From Candidatus Formimonas warabiya (lineage in GTDB: Bacteria; Bacillota; Dehalobacteriia; Dehalobacteriales; Dehalobacteriaceae): a DNA stretch of 64,000 nt. The position numbers and the translations under genes were made by a program. Location of the stretch: positions 5,902,903 to 5,966,902 of the forward strand of contig NZ_CP017634.1 of assembly GCF_002777255.1 (NCBI RefSeq). Reading direction: 5' to 3'. Shown piece after piece: positions 52,520-61,059 of the stretch; position 1 is the stretch's first letter, and the number at the start of each line of letters is the position of its first letter. The notes under the pieces were generated by a model that saw only the letters and a list, made by a program, of their open reading frames with translations, made no database searches and was not told the DNA's origin.

Positions 52520-53938
52520 ATGCAAAGATACCAGATTTTGACACACAATGAAATTGAGCAAATCCATGAAACAAGCCTGCGGATCCTAGAAGAAGTAGGG
52601 ATCGTTTTCAGCTATGCTCCTGCCCGGGAAATTCTAGCCAGGGGCGGTGCCAAGGTGGATGGTCAACGCGTTTACTTCCCCAAAGATATGGTGGAAAAAG
52701 AATTGAAAAAAGCGCCCTCCTCCTTTATCCTACACGCTCGAAACCCTGAAAAGAACGTTTTGATCAACACGCAAAAAACCGCATACGTGGGCCCTTATGG
52801 TTCACCATATATTATGGATATGGACAATGGCCGTCGAATAGCGACGTTGGATAATTTTATTACCATTTGCAAACTGGAACATCAAATGGATAGTATCGAC
52901 ATCATGAGCCACATTCCCTGTGAGCCTAATGATGTGGATGTAAAAGGGCGTAGCGCAGAAATGTTTTATCAGACATTGAAACACAGCGACAAGCCTTTGA
53001 TGGCAAGCGTTTTGAACTACGAAACCGCTAAGGATAATATTGAAATGGCTGCTATCGCTTTTGGTGGTGTTGATTTCATCAAAGAAAAACCCGTTGTTAC
53101 CGGCATCCCCTGCTCCCTGACGCCGCTTAGTTATGATGACAAAATGGCTGGAGCCATCATTGCCTATGCAGAATACCGTCAACCCCAGTTGGTGAATTCC
53201 CTCTGCATCGCTGGGGCCACCGCTCCTGCCACCATTGCCGGCACAGTGGCAGTTCAGAATGCAGAAGTTCTGGCGGGTATTGTGCTGGCGCAGTTAGTCA
53301 ACGAAGGTACTCCCGTTATCTATTCCGCTTCTGCTTCCAATGCGGAAATGCGCAATGGCTCTCTCGCCATCGGTACTCCAGAAGACGCGGTGTTCTCTCT
53401 TATAAACGGTCAGTTGGCCAAATTCTACAGCCTTCCCTGTCGGATCAGCGGTGCCCTTTCCGACAGCAAATGCGCCGATGCCCAGGCCGCCTACGAATCT
53501 ATGCTGACTTTAAGCATGGCTCAAATGGCTGGTGGCAATTTCATTCTGCACAGCGCCGGTATCATTGATACCTATAACACAATTTCTCTGGAAAAAATGA
53601 TGTTTGACGATGAGATTATTGGCATGATCCGTCGCATTGATCAGGGTGCCGTTGTCAATGAAGACACCTTAGCGTTTGACGTCATCAAGGAAGTCGGTCC
53701 ACAGGGCCAATTCCTCACTCATGAACATACATTTATCCATTTCCGCAATGAATTCTACCACCCAGTCTTGAGCGACCGCAGCAATGCCACACAGTGGGAA
53801 AGAGATGGCGCTCTAACAGCGGAAAAGAGAGCTAACGCCCGCTGGAAAAAGCTCCTCGAAGAGTATGTGGAACCTTCACTGGACAAGGATATTGACGCCG
53901 CATTGAAAAAATACATGAAAAAAATCAAGGTCCGGTAA
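52520..53938 (+). CDS. MttB-superfamily corrinoid methyltransferase 6
   Basis: 472 residues; ATG after AAGGAGGTTGCAGCC. Family marks are NEIEQIHETSLRILEEVGI, the AGATAPATIAG loop (~230), LSDSKCADAQAAYES (~312) and VGPQGQFLTHEHT (~390). Codon use looks slightly richer in C-ending codons than its neighbours. No internal TAG. It stands alone between its sigma-54 promoter and the BCCT carrier gene. The carrier suggests a betaine-type substrate (glycine betaine, carnitine or similar), making this the best candidate for a glycine-betaine-like methyltransferase, but no substrate can be proven. Confidence 0.91.
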   Translation: MQRYQILTHNEIEQIHETSLRILEEVGIVFSYAPAREILARGGAKVDGQRVYFPKDMVEKELKKAPSSFILHARNPEKNVLINTQKTAYVGPYGSPYIMDMDNGRRIATLDNFITICKLEHQMDSIDIMSHIPCEPNDVDVKGRSAEMFYQTLKHSDKPLMASVLNYETAKDNIEMAAIAFGGVDFIKEKPVVTGIPCSLTPLSYDDKMAGAIIAYAEYRQPQLVNSLCIAGATAPATIAGTVAVQNAEVLAGIVLAQLVNEGTPVIYSASASNAEMRNGSLAIGTPEDAVFSLINGQLAKFYSLPCRISGALSDSKCADAQAAYESMLTLSMAQMAGGNFILHSAGIIDTYNTISLEKMMFDDEIIGMIRRIDQGAVVNEDTLAFDVIKEVGPQGQFLTHEHTFIHFRNEFYHPVLSDRSNATQWERDGALTAEKRANARWKKLLEEYVEPSLDKDIDAALKKYMKKIKVR

Positions 53939-54037
53939 CCCGTATATCAAATTGAACAGGGAAGCGTTCTTGCCTGGATACACATCCCCAGGATGCTACC
54001 TGGGAAGCTCAATAAGGAATTTCAAGGAGACCTATTA

Positions 54038-54053
54038 TGGCATGATTATTGCC
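54038..54053 (+). promoter_or_regulatory. Probable sigma-54 promoter of the BCCT gene
   Basis: TGGCATGATTATTGCC matches the -24 box and TTGC of the -12 box. It is 160 bases before the BCCT ATG. The spacer also contains an orphan AAAGGAGGT (54116) with no reading frame behind it. Confidence 0.7.
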
Positions 54054-54214
54054 ATTGTATGATAGGCGAAACCGTTCTATGTTGTATTTTTTGTCCACGG
54101 CAGATTAATTTAGAAAGGAGGTTCTCTGGTATATTAATTTGAGTTCAAGGGTTAAGATCAAATGGACATTTAAACAGCCTTATTTTTATTAAAAAAAATT
54201 AAGGGGGATGACTT

Positions 54215-55843
54215 ATGGAAGAAAAAAATAATAGCTCTGAGCAGTTCAAACCGAGAGATATTAAAGATGTGACAAAAAACTGGGGATTTCTTGGCCGTTT
54301 AGATTCAAGTGTATTTGTTATTTCCGTTATTATATGTTTTGGCTTTATCTTTTGGGGAGCAATCGATCATAAAAGCTTGGGTGACGTGTTAGGTAAAATC
54401 CTATCATATATTACCACTAATTGGGGCTGGATGTTTCTTGGAGGTGTGTTTTTCTTCGTTTTGTTTTTGTTTGGACTTGCCTTCAGTAAATATGGAAAAG
54501 TTAAATTAGGAAAAGACGGCGATGTTCCGGAATACTCCAATTTTTCCTGGTTTGCCATGCTTTTTGGCTGTGGAATGGGGGTCGGACTTATCTTCTGGGC
54601 GGTAGCTGAACCTGTCTACCATTATTTATACGGTCCCACATATGCTGGAGCCCATGGGAGTGTTCAGGCGGCTGAATGGTCTATGGCCATCTCCTTTTTC
54701 CACTGGGGACTCAGTGCTTGGGCTGTTTATGTGATTGTAGCCATTCCCATCGGCATTCTTGTTTTCCGGAAAGGGATGCCTGCGCTGATTAGCACATGTT
54801 TTTATCCCGTTTTGGGAGATAAAATTTATGGGCCGATTGGAAAAGCCATTGATATCATGACGTTGGTATTGACCTTTTTTGGCATGTCAACAACGATCGG
54901 TCTCGGTACTATGGAGCTTGGTGCCGGTATTACCTATAAATACGGAGTTGCTTCCGGTCTTTCCTTAAACGTGATCATACTCTTCATAGTTACTGCTTGC
55001 TACCTGGCTTCCGCTTGCTTACCTATTGAGCGGGGGATCAAGATTGGTTCCGATATTAGTATGATTGCCACATTGGGATTAATGTTGTTCCTGTTTTTAG
55101 TAGGGCCTACGAAATATATCTTGGATAATTTTGTTAATGCGACTGGGCTATATATACAAAATTTCGTTCATATGAGCATGTGGTCAGATCCGGTGGAAAA
55201 AACCGGGTGGCTAGGAGGTTGGACGGTCTTCTATTGGGCTTGGTGGATTACTTGGGCTCCTTTTGTAGGTATGTTTATTGCCAAGATTTCTAAAGGGCGA
55301 ACTATTAAAGAGGTTGTCCTGGCTGCCCTGGTTGTACCAACTCTGTTTGACATGGCTTTCTTCGATATCTTTGGTTCTACATCTGTTAGCTTTGAACTGG
55401 CTGAGGCAACGAAAGGTGTAATAGAAAAAGCTATTAGTAACGATATAGCCAGTGCCATCTATGTTTTATTTAATCAATTTCCGCTTAGCGACCTGATCGC
55501 ACCCATTATTCTTTTTGTATGCTTTACCTTTTTTGTGGTATCGGCCGATTCTTGTACCCTTGTTTTGGGAATGCTGTCTAGCGGGGGAGATGAAAATCCG
55601 AGGACAGGCCTGAAAATTATGTGGGGTATTGCGATGGCCTGTTCAGCCGGTGTTCTGCTTGCTTTGGGCGGTCTGAATGCGGTTCAGACAATCGCTATTG
55701 TAGCATCTTTTCCCTTTACTTTTGTGATGTTTGGTATGTGTTATACTACGATGAAGCTGCTGCGTCACGATCATCTGTTTCAATCAAGCACCGGCACGAA
55801 CCAAATAATGACAGGAGCAAAGCAAGGAACGACTATCAGCTAA
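54215..55843 (+). CDS. BCCT-family betaine/carnitine/choline transporter
   Basis: 542 residues, twelve predicted membrane helices after a ~30-residue hydrophilic N-terminus. BCCT hallmarks are GCGMGVGLIFWAVAEPVYHY (~115) and the aromatic substrate-binding helix FYWAWWITWAPFVGMFIAKISKGRTIKE (~344-371). Family members import glycine betaine, choline or carnitine with Na+ or protons, or exchange them. The residues after the last helix are short, so it lacks the long osmosensing tail of BetP. Placed after MttB-6, it should supply a methylated substrate for growth rather than for osmoprotection. Confidence 0.94.
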   Translation: MEEKNNSSEQFKPRDIKDVTKNWGFLGRLDSSVFVISVIICFGFIFWGAIDHKSLGDVLGKILSYITTNWGWMFLGGVFFFVLFLFGLAFSKYGKVKLGKDGDVPEYSNFSWFAMLFGCGMGVGLIFWAVAEPVYHYLYGPTYAGAHGSVQAAEWSMAISFFHWGLSAWAVYVIVAIPIGILVFRKGMPALISTCFYPVLGDKIYGPIGKAIDIMTLVLTFFGMSTTIGLGTMELGAGITYKYGVASGLSLNVIILFIVTACYLASACLPIERGIKIGSDISMIATLGLMLFLFLVGPTKYILDNFVNATGLYIQNFVHMSMWSDPVEKTGWLGGWTVFYWAWWITWAPFVGMFIAKISKGRTIKEVVLAALVVPTLFDMAFFDIFGSTSVSFELAEATKGVIEKAISNDIASAIYVLFNQFPLSDLIAPIILFVCFTFFVVSADSCTLVLGMLSSGGDENPRTGLKIMWGIAMACSAGVLLALGGLNAVQTIAIVASFPFTFVMFGMCYTTMKLLRHDHLFQSSTGTNQIMTGAKQGTTIS

Positions 55844-55880
55844 TTTTTTAAGACTTTTCAGTGAATAACACTTATGCTCT

Positions 55881-55912
55881 AAAAAGGATTCCGAAAAAGG
55901 AATCCTTTTTTA
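55881..55912 (+). terminator. Rho-independent terminator after the BCCT gene
   Basis: AAAAAGGATTCC / GGAATCCTTTTT with a 6-base loop, A-run before and T-run after, so it can act on both strands. Confidence 0.88.
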
Positions 55913-56004
55913 CTTCTGGTAAACGGCGTGCAACATCATCATCCAACGAACTACTAAGTAAATCCTACCAATAAGTGAGGTATCAGCTGTAAATTTGAAT
56001 AGAT

Positions 56005-56036
56005 CGGTCAACAAAAGTGAATGACCGGTTTTTTCT
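56005..56036 (+). terminator. Second terminator-like hairpin
   Basis: CGGTCA / TGACCG with an 11-base loop followed by GTTTTTTC. It lies just before the first of two sigma-54 promoters. Confidence 0.6.
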
Positions 56037-56062
56037 TTATCGATAGATTATGAGCAAAAATT

Positions 56063-56078
56063 TGGCACTAGTTTTGCA
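56063..56078 (+). promoter_or_regulatory. Sigma-54 promoter, upstream of a tandem pair
   Basis: TGGCACTAGTTTTGCA matches the full consensus. It lies about 810 bases before livH of system 2. Confidence 0.85.
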
Positions 56079-56162
56079 CTAATTTTAAACAAAAATTTGC
56101 ACCTGAGATGTTACCCGCACAAAAACGCTAACTAAATAAAAGCTTCCGATTCAGGAAAATAG

Positions 56163-56178
56163 TGGCACTATTCTTGCA
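56163..56178 (+). promoter_or_regulatory. Sigma-54 promoter, downstream of a tandem pair
   Basis: TGGCACTATTCTTGCA matches the full consensus, exactly 100 bases after the first site. A TTTGCACC element (56096-56103) lies between them. Confidence 0.85.
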
Positions 56179-56396
56179 TATATAATAGTGCATCAATTTT
56201 TTACAAATTACATAGGCAGATGCAAAATGTAACCGAAAAACAGAGAGAAAAAAAGAAATATAAGGCGTTGTGAATTTTGCAACGGCCTAATTGGTATTTC
56301 ATGGAAGGAGAGTAGATTTTCTTGTAATAAATGATAAATCACCTGAATCATCCCGGGCTTTTCTCAGTAGTTTCTTTATTTTTAAATTTTAGGTTT

Positions 56397-56650
56397 AACC
56401 TGACTAACTTGGCTTACTCTGTATTCGCAGTTCTAAGGTTTGGTAAAAAGCAACCAAACCAAGAACTTGCTTCAGTCTCCCGCCATCAGCGGTCAGGGGA
56501 CACACTCATTGGGGACATTCCTCTGTAAGAGGTGTGTCCCCTGACCGCTACAGGAATGTCCCCAAATATGCGGGAGTCCAACGCCAACTAAGTCATGCAT
56601 TTGCAGTTCTCACGCTGTATTAGCAGTTCTAAAACTTGCTTCAATCGCCT
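56397..56650 (+). repeat. Structured intergenic repeat, copy A
   Basis: Shares long near-identical blocks with copy B at 62394-62592: ACCTGACTAACTTGG at the left, GCGGGAGTC and CCAACTAAGTCATGCATTT in the middle, then TTGCAGTTCTCACGCTGTATT. TGACTAACTTGG pairs with CCAACTAAGTCA (10 of 12), CTCCCGC with GCGGGAG. A module CTGTATT-GC-GTTCTAA occurs twice inside the copy; the first is followed by AGGTTTGGT / ACCAAACC and AAGAACTTGCTTCA. The nested hairpins differ from copy B while the frame stays, which suggests a folded RNA or a mobile structured element. Confidence 0.75.
56488..56565 (+). repeat. REP-like nested palindrome inside copy A
   Basis: AGCGGTCAGGGGACACAC (56488-56505) pairs with GTGTGTCCCCTGACCGCT (56532-56549), and TTGGGGACATTCCT (56509-56522) pairs with AGGAATGTCCCCAA (56552-56565). 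The arms interleave as A-B-A'-B', a pseudoknot layout. It is missing from copy B, so it looks like an insertion in the CTCCCGC hairpin loop. Confidence 0.75.
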
Positions 56651-56874
56651 GATTTGTTTTGGATTCTCTGACAAGTAAAGGAGATATGATATGGCCATCG
56701 GAGTGGATTAATAGGAAGTTTTCTTTACTTCATGCCCTACCATTATCATGCTTTTGACAGTTATTTGACGGAGATATGTATCTCAAACATCAAATAATAC
56801 TAAATTGAAATCAACAGTAAATAAATGAATTTGGTGCAGAATAATTTGACATGAGAAGGGGTTGATATCTAAAG

Positions 56875-57744
56875 ATGCTGGACTTATTGATCGGTGGTCT
56901 GTTAAGAGGGGGCATGTATGTTCTGATGGCTATGGGCCTTTCCTTGGTTTTTGGGGTGATGAAAATTCCTAATTTCGCCCATGGTGAGTTCTATATGATT
57001 GGGGCTTATCTGGCATTTTACAGCATTGCAGTCTGGTCTTTGCCTATTCCTTTGGTCTTTATTGTTGCTGCAGTTGGGGGATTTATAATTGGTGGCATAA
57101 TTGAAAAAACTGTGTTTTATCCTCTAAGGAAACGTTCAAAAAAAGACTGGGTCTTAAACAGCTTTTTAGTCACTGCCGGAATATCTTTCATTCTGATAAA
57201 CCAGGCACAGGCAACATTAGGTGTAGAGTACAAAGGTGTTAAGGAAATTCTGGCAGGAGCTCTCAAAATTGGCACCATGAGTCTTTCTTATGATCGAATT
57301 ATCGGATTTTTCATAGCGATGACAACATTGGCTTTTTTTTGGCTGTTTTTGAAGAGAACAAAAAGCGGCAATGCCATTTGGGCCGTATCCGAAGATGAAA
57401 CAGGCGCCTTGTTGATGGGTATTGATCTCAATAAGATTCAGACACTGACATTCAGCCTTAGCTGTATGCTGGCTTCAATAGCCGGGGCAGCATTATTATC
57501 GATTATTCCCGCCTACCCTACGATGGGAGTTCAACCATTGATGAAATCATGGCTGGTGGTCATCTTGGTTGGCTTGGGTAACATAGAAGCGACGATCATT
57601 GGCGGATTTGCTGTAGGTTTGATAGAGACATACGCTACCTACAATTTTGGCGCCAGTTGGCAAGACGTAATCTCACTTACCCTGATCATTATGGTGCTGA
57701 TCTTAAAGCCTTCCGGCCTGTTCGGAAAAAGACAGAAAGTGTAG
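56875..57744 (+). CDS. livH: Liv-type ABC transporter permease LivH, system 2
   Basis: 289 residues, about eight membrane segments, with the signature GLSLVFGVMKIPNFAHGEFYMIGAY. It is a clear paralogue of LivH-1 (22045), with the same C-terminal ASWQDVISLTLIIMVLILKPSGLFG pattern. The ATG lies 14 bases after GAGAAGGGG, a rather long gap. First gene of the second importer. Confidence 0.92.
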   Translation: MLDLLIGGLLRGGMYVLMAMGLSLVFGVMKIPNFAHGEFYMIGAYLAFYSIAVWSLPIPLVFIVAAVGGFIIGGIIEKTVFYPLRKRSKKDWVLNSFLVTAGISFILINQAQATLGVEYKGVKEILAGALKIGTMSLSYDRIIGFFIAMTTLAFFWLFLKRTKSGNAIWAVSEDETGALLMGIDLNKIQTLTFSLSCMLASIAGAALLSIIPAYPTMGVQPLMKSWLVVILVGLGNIEATIIGGFAVGLIETYATYNFGASWQDVISLTLIIMVLILKPSGLFGKRQKV

Positions 57745-57753
57745 GTGGTAAAG

Positions 57754-58776
57754 ATGATAAATAATATAATGTACTTTACTAAAAAAGCAAATGAATATCT
57801 TGGTATTTTTGGCTTATCTACAATTAGTTTGGCAGGCTTTTTAATCCTGTTTTTCGCCCCACTCTATATTGGCGACGAGTACGTTCTGCATTTATTGGCT
57901 GTTAGCTTGATGTTTGGCACATTAGCTATGGGGTTTGATTTGTCTGCCGGCTTTATCAGTGTTGCCAATTGGGGTTATGCCGCCATGATGGGGTTGGGTG
58001 CTTATACCTCAGGCCTCCTTTTAATGAGACTTGGGATTTCGCCTTGGATTGGGATTTTCGTCGGAGCCTTTTTTGCCGCACTTTTGGGACTAGTGATCGG
58101 GGTACTGACATTAAAAATGGATGGTTTGTATGCGGCTATTCTGGCTTGGTTTGTCGGTCTGGTTTTAATGGCCTTAGCGGCCAGTTTGCAGTGGCTGACC
58201 CGCGGTACCCTGGGCCTGAATGTAGATCTTTTTTTTGACACTGGTTGGACCAAACCCTACTTTTACGTTATTTTTGTGATCTGCATTTTAACATACATTT
58301 TCCTGCGGAAAGTGACAAGATCCAATCTCGGTCTGGCCTTTACTGCCTTGGGACAGGATGCAGAGGCGGCCCGGACCTGTGGAGTAAACCCCATGAAATA
58401 CAAGGTGATTAATTTTACCATCTCTTGTTTTATTGCCGGCTTATGCGGCGGATTTTACGCACATTTTTTCGGGATTCTAACCCCGGATCTATTAAATACC
58501 AAGCACACAATTGAGATTTTAGTTATTGCCTATATTGGCGGCCGGGGAAGTATTTGGGGACCTCTTCTGGCAGCCTTTATTATCTATCCTGCATTTGAAT
58601 ATCTGAATTTCTTAGTAGAATACAAATTCGTGATTTATGGCCTGCTTCTAATTTTAGTAATGATCTTTTATCCAAACGGAATTTCCGGGCTTTTGAATAG
58701 CGCCTATGCATTTGTCTCAAAAAAATTAAAGCTTGATACGGAAACAGGCAGTCACTTGGGCGGGAAAAATTATTAG
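57754..58776 (+). CDS. livM: Liv-type ABC transporter permease LivM, system 2
   Basis: About 340 residues from the ATG at 57754, 5 bases after AGGTGG; GTG 57745 directly follows the livH stop and is an alternative. It has MFGTLAMGFDLSAGFISVANWGYAAMMGLGAY and IGGRGSIWG as in LivM-1. Second membrane subunit of the importer. Confidence 0.91.
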   Translation: MINNIMYFTKKANEYLGIFGLSTISLAGFLILFFAPLYIGDEYVLHLLAVSLMFGTLAMGFDLSAGFISVANWGYAAMMGLGAYTSGLLLMRLGISPWIGIFVGAFFAALLGLVIGVLTLKMDGLYAAILAWFVGLVLMALAASLQWLTRGTLGLNVDLFFDTGWTKPYFYVIFVICILTYIFLRKVTRSNLGLAFTALGQDAEAARTCGVNPMKYKVINFTISCFIAGLCGGFYAHFFGILTPDLLNTKHTIEILVIAYIGGRGSIWGPLLAAFIIYPAFEYLNFLVEYKFVIYGLLLILVMIFYPNGISGLLNSAYAFVSKKLKLDTETGSHLGGKNY

Positions 58777-58883
58777 CCTGAATTATTAATATCATCTAAG
58801 GGAGGTGCTTGTTTGGCAAAGTAAACTGGGCCTGCGGGGGAGCGATCATAATTGATCAAATAAAATTATGAGGGGGTAAAAAA

Positions 58884-60161
58884 ATGAAAAAATCTTGTAA
58901 TACACTGCTATTTCTGGGGATATTATTGCTGGCGGTATCATTATTGGTAACGGGTTGTGGTTCCAAGGAAGCTACAGCTGAGAAAGTGTTAACAATCGGT
59001 ATTGACCTGCCGCTGACCGGGCCTTGCGCACGTTCCGGGGAAGAGTTTAAGAATGCAGTAGAATTAGCTTTCAATGAAATTGGTAACAAGATTGGCGATT
59101 ATACGGTTAAATTAGTCTGGATCAATGACCAGTCAGACCCTCAAGTAGCTACCAGTGCCTATGAGCAGGCTGTGCAAAAAGACAAGATAGATGTGGGCTT
59201 GATGGGCTGGAACAGCTCAACTTCTGTGGCCCTGATGGAACCTGTTGCCAAGTATCAAATCCCGCATTTTTTTAGCGAAGGTGCAACTGATTTGGTCAAT
59301 GAAAAATGGAACTCCGATGAAAAGTACAAATATTGGATGGTTAAAGGCTGGGCTACGCCTGAAAAGCTTAGTGTTGCCTATATCTATGCTATTAATGAGG
59401 CCATAGCCAATAAAATATGGGTTCCCAGAAATAAAAAAATCTTTTTCCTTTCTGAAGACACAGACTGGGGACGCAGTTTTTCATCAAAATTGAGTGAATT
59501 GTTTAAAAAAGAGGGATGGACTGTGGTTGGTGACGAATATGTGAAACCAGGTGATTCGGATCTTTTAGCAGTTCTTACAAAGGTGAAGAATTCAGACGCC
59601 TCCCTGTACGGGGGTACTTTCTACAGTGTTCCTTCCCAAACCTCCTTGATAAAACAATCCAGAGAATTAAATATTAAGGCAATGCTGATTGTAGATGCCC
59701 TGAACAGCACTTCCGACTGGTATAAGATGGTCGGAGATGCTTCTGATTTTGTTTTGGACAGTGCACCTATGTACCGGGATACTGATATTGCTAAGAAGTT
59801 CGTTGCTGACTACAAGGCGAAATATGGTTATGAACCCTCCACAACGGCTGGGGGACTGCAGTATGATTATAGCCGGTTCTTTATCAAAATGGCCAATGAG
59901 TGTCTGAAAGAGAACGGTAAACTGGACAGTGCAACAATTTACCAATATGCCGCAGAAAATCTGTGGACTGGCAAAATCAACTTTACCGATGGTGTAGTGA
60001 TGGAAAATTATGAATTTAATGCCGACTCTATTCCGGATCCGGTGGTTGACGCTGGTAAATTCGTTTTCCCTGTTGTTCAGTACACGAAAGGCAAAATGAA
60101 TGTGGTTTGGCCGTCAAGCCAAAAAGTCATGGACATGCAGATTCCCGAATACGCTAAATAA
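58884..60161 (+). CDS. Liv-type substrate-binding lipoprotein, system 2
   Basis: 425 residues; ATG after GAGGGGG. Lipobox LVTGCGS (Cys ~25). Type 1 periplasmic-binding fold (LTIGIDLPLTGPCARSGEEFKNAVELAFNEIG). It is a paralogue of the system 1 protein, but its gene lies between the permease and ATPase genes. Ligand-contact regions differ (for example WNSSTSVAL for WHSWVSVSC), so a different cargo is likely. Confidence 0.9.
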   Translation: MKKSCNTLLFLGILLLAVSLLVTGCGSKEATAEKVLTIGIDLPLTGPCARSGEEFKNAVELAFNEIGNKIGDYTVKLVWINDQSDPQVATSAYEQAVQKDKIDVGLMGWNSSTSVALMEPVAKYQIPHFFSEGATDLVNEKWNSDEKYKYWMVKGWATPEKLSVAYIYAINEAIANKIWVPRNKKIFFLSEDTDWGRSFSSKLSELFKKEGWTVVGDEYVKPGDSDLLAVLTKVKNSDASLYGGTFYSVPSQTSLIKQSRELNIKAMLIVDALNSTSDWYKMVGDASDFVLDSAPMYRDTDIAKKFVADYKAKYGYEPSTTAGGLQYDYSRFFIKMANECLKENGKLDSATIYQYAAENLWTGKINFTDGVVMENYEFNADSIPDPVVDAGKFVFPVVQYTKGKMNVVWPSSQKVMDMQIPEYAK

Positions 60162-60254
60162 GATCAGCAGGATGTGTCCAGCCCGGTTCCCGCGAAACAA
60201 GGCGCGGGAGCTTGGCTGGAATGTATGATCAACTTAGGAAAGCAGGTGTCTTCA

Positions 60255-61037
60255 ATGCTCTTATCAACTGAGAGTGTAGAAAAGCGTTTTGGTGGCTTGG
60301 TAGCGGTCAAAGATGTTACTTTGACGGTAAATGAGGGGGAAATATTCGGTATTATCGGTCCCAACGGAGCCGGGAAAACAACTTTTCTAAACTGCATTTC
60401 CGGATACTATCGGCCGGAAAAAGGAAAAATCACATATCAGGGACATGATATTACCGGGAAGTCTCCCCATCAGCTCAGTCATATGGGAATCGCCCGGACT
60501 TTTCAGATCGTGCGATGTTTTCCAAAATTAAATGCCATTGATAATATCCGTGTAGCGCTGATTTTTGGCAGCGGGAAGAAGACATATAATGAATCCTTGG
60601 ACCATCTGACCAGACACTATCCAAAATTAGGTGAGGACAGAAGAGATCCCACCATTCATCAAGCCGAAGCGTTATTGGATTTTGTCAGATTTCCTGTTTC
60701 CCCAAAAATTCTGGCAGAAAATCTCAACACCATGCAGCTGAAACGATTGGAATTAGCCCGGTCCCTCGGCACCAATGCCAAATTGCTCCTTCTTGATGAA
60801 GTCGCTGCCGGATTGACACCCGCGGAACTGCCTGATTTTATCGCACTGGTCAAAAAGATTCGGGACAGCGGGGTCACCATTATTTGCATTGAACATGTGA
60901 TGAAATTTATTATGGATGTTTGCGACCGTATTGCGGTCCTTAATTTTGGAGATAAAATAGCTGAAGGAACAACTGATGAAATAAAGTGCAATCCAAAGGT
61001 GTTGGAAGCATATTTAGGTGAAGAGACCGTTCACTAA
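60255..61037 (+). CDS. livG: Liv-type ABC transporter ATPase LivG, system 2
   Basis: 260 residues from ATG 60255 after GCAGGTG; the frame is open back to 60174 but without a ribosome site. Walker A GPNGAGKTT and Walker B LLLLDEVAAG. As in LivG-1 the ABC signature is changed (LNTMQLKRLELARSL). A stretch of about 25 residues (KKTYNESLDHLTRHYPKLGEDRRD) is present here but not in LivG-1. Its end overlaps the region before livF. Confidence 0.9.
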   Translation: MLLSTESVEKRFGGLVAVKDVTLTVNEGEIFGIIGPNGAGKTTFLNCISGYYRPEKGKITYQGHDITGKSPHQLSHMGIARTFQIVRCFPKLNAIDNIRVALIFGSGKKTYNESLDHLTRHYPKLGEDRRDPTIHQAEALLDFVRFPVSPKILAENLNTMQLKRLELARSLGTNAKLLLLDEVAAGLTPAELPDFIALVKKIRDSGVTIICIEHVMKFIMDVCDRIAVLNFGDKIAEGTTDEIKCNPKVLEAYLGEETVH

Positions 61038-61059
61038 AGCGGTGTTAGGAGAGGATAAT

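Larger units (their letters stand above)
55844..56874. other. Long leader region before Liv system 2
   Basis: About 1 kb without a supported gene. It holds the BCCT terminator, a second hairpin with T-run at 56005-56036, two sigma-54 promoters (56063, 56163), a small hairpin at 56263-56287, the structured repeat copy A (56397-56650) and then about 220 A/T-rich bases to livH. Confidence 0.7.

Noticed and set aside
17362..53938. Pyrrolysine-containing MttB genes
   Set aside because: All six reading frames pass through the expected position without a TAG codon and have normal full length.
56331..56528. 65-codon frame starting in the Liv-2 leader
   Set aside because: It runs through the structured repeat copy A, has no ribosome site and resembles no family; the DNA is better explained as a structured element.
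56690..56711. Short frame ATGGCCATCGGAGTGGATTAA after AAAGGAGATATGAT
   Set aside because: Only six codons. It could be the scar of a lost gene, but there is too little sequence to support any call.
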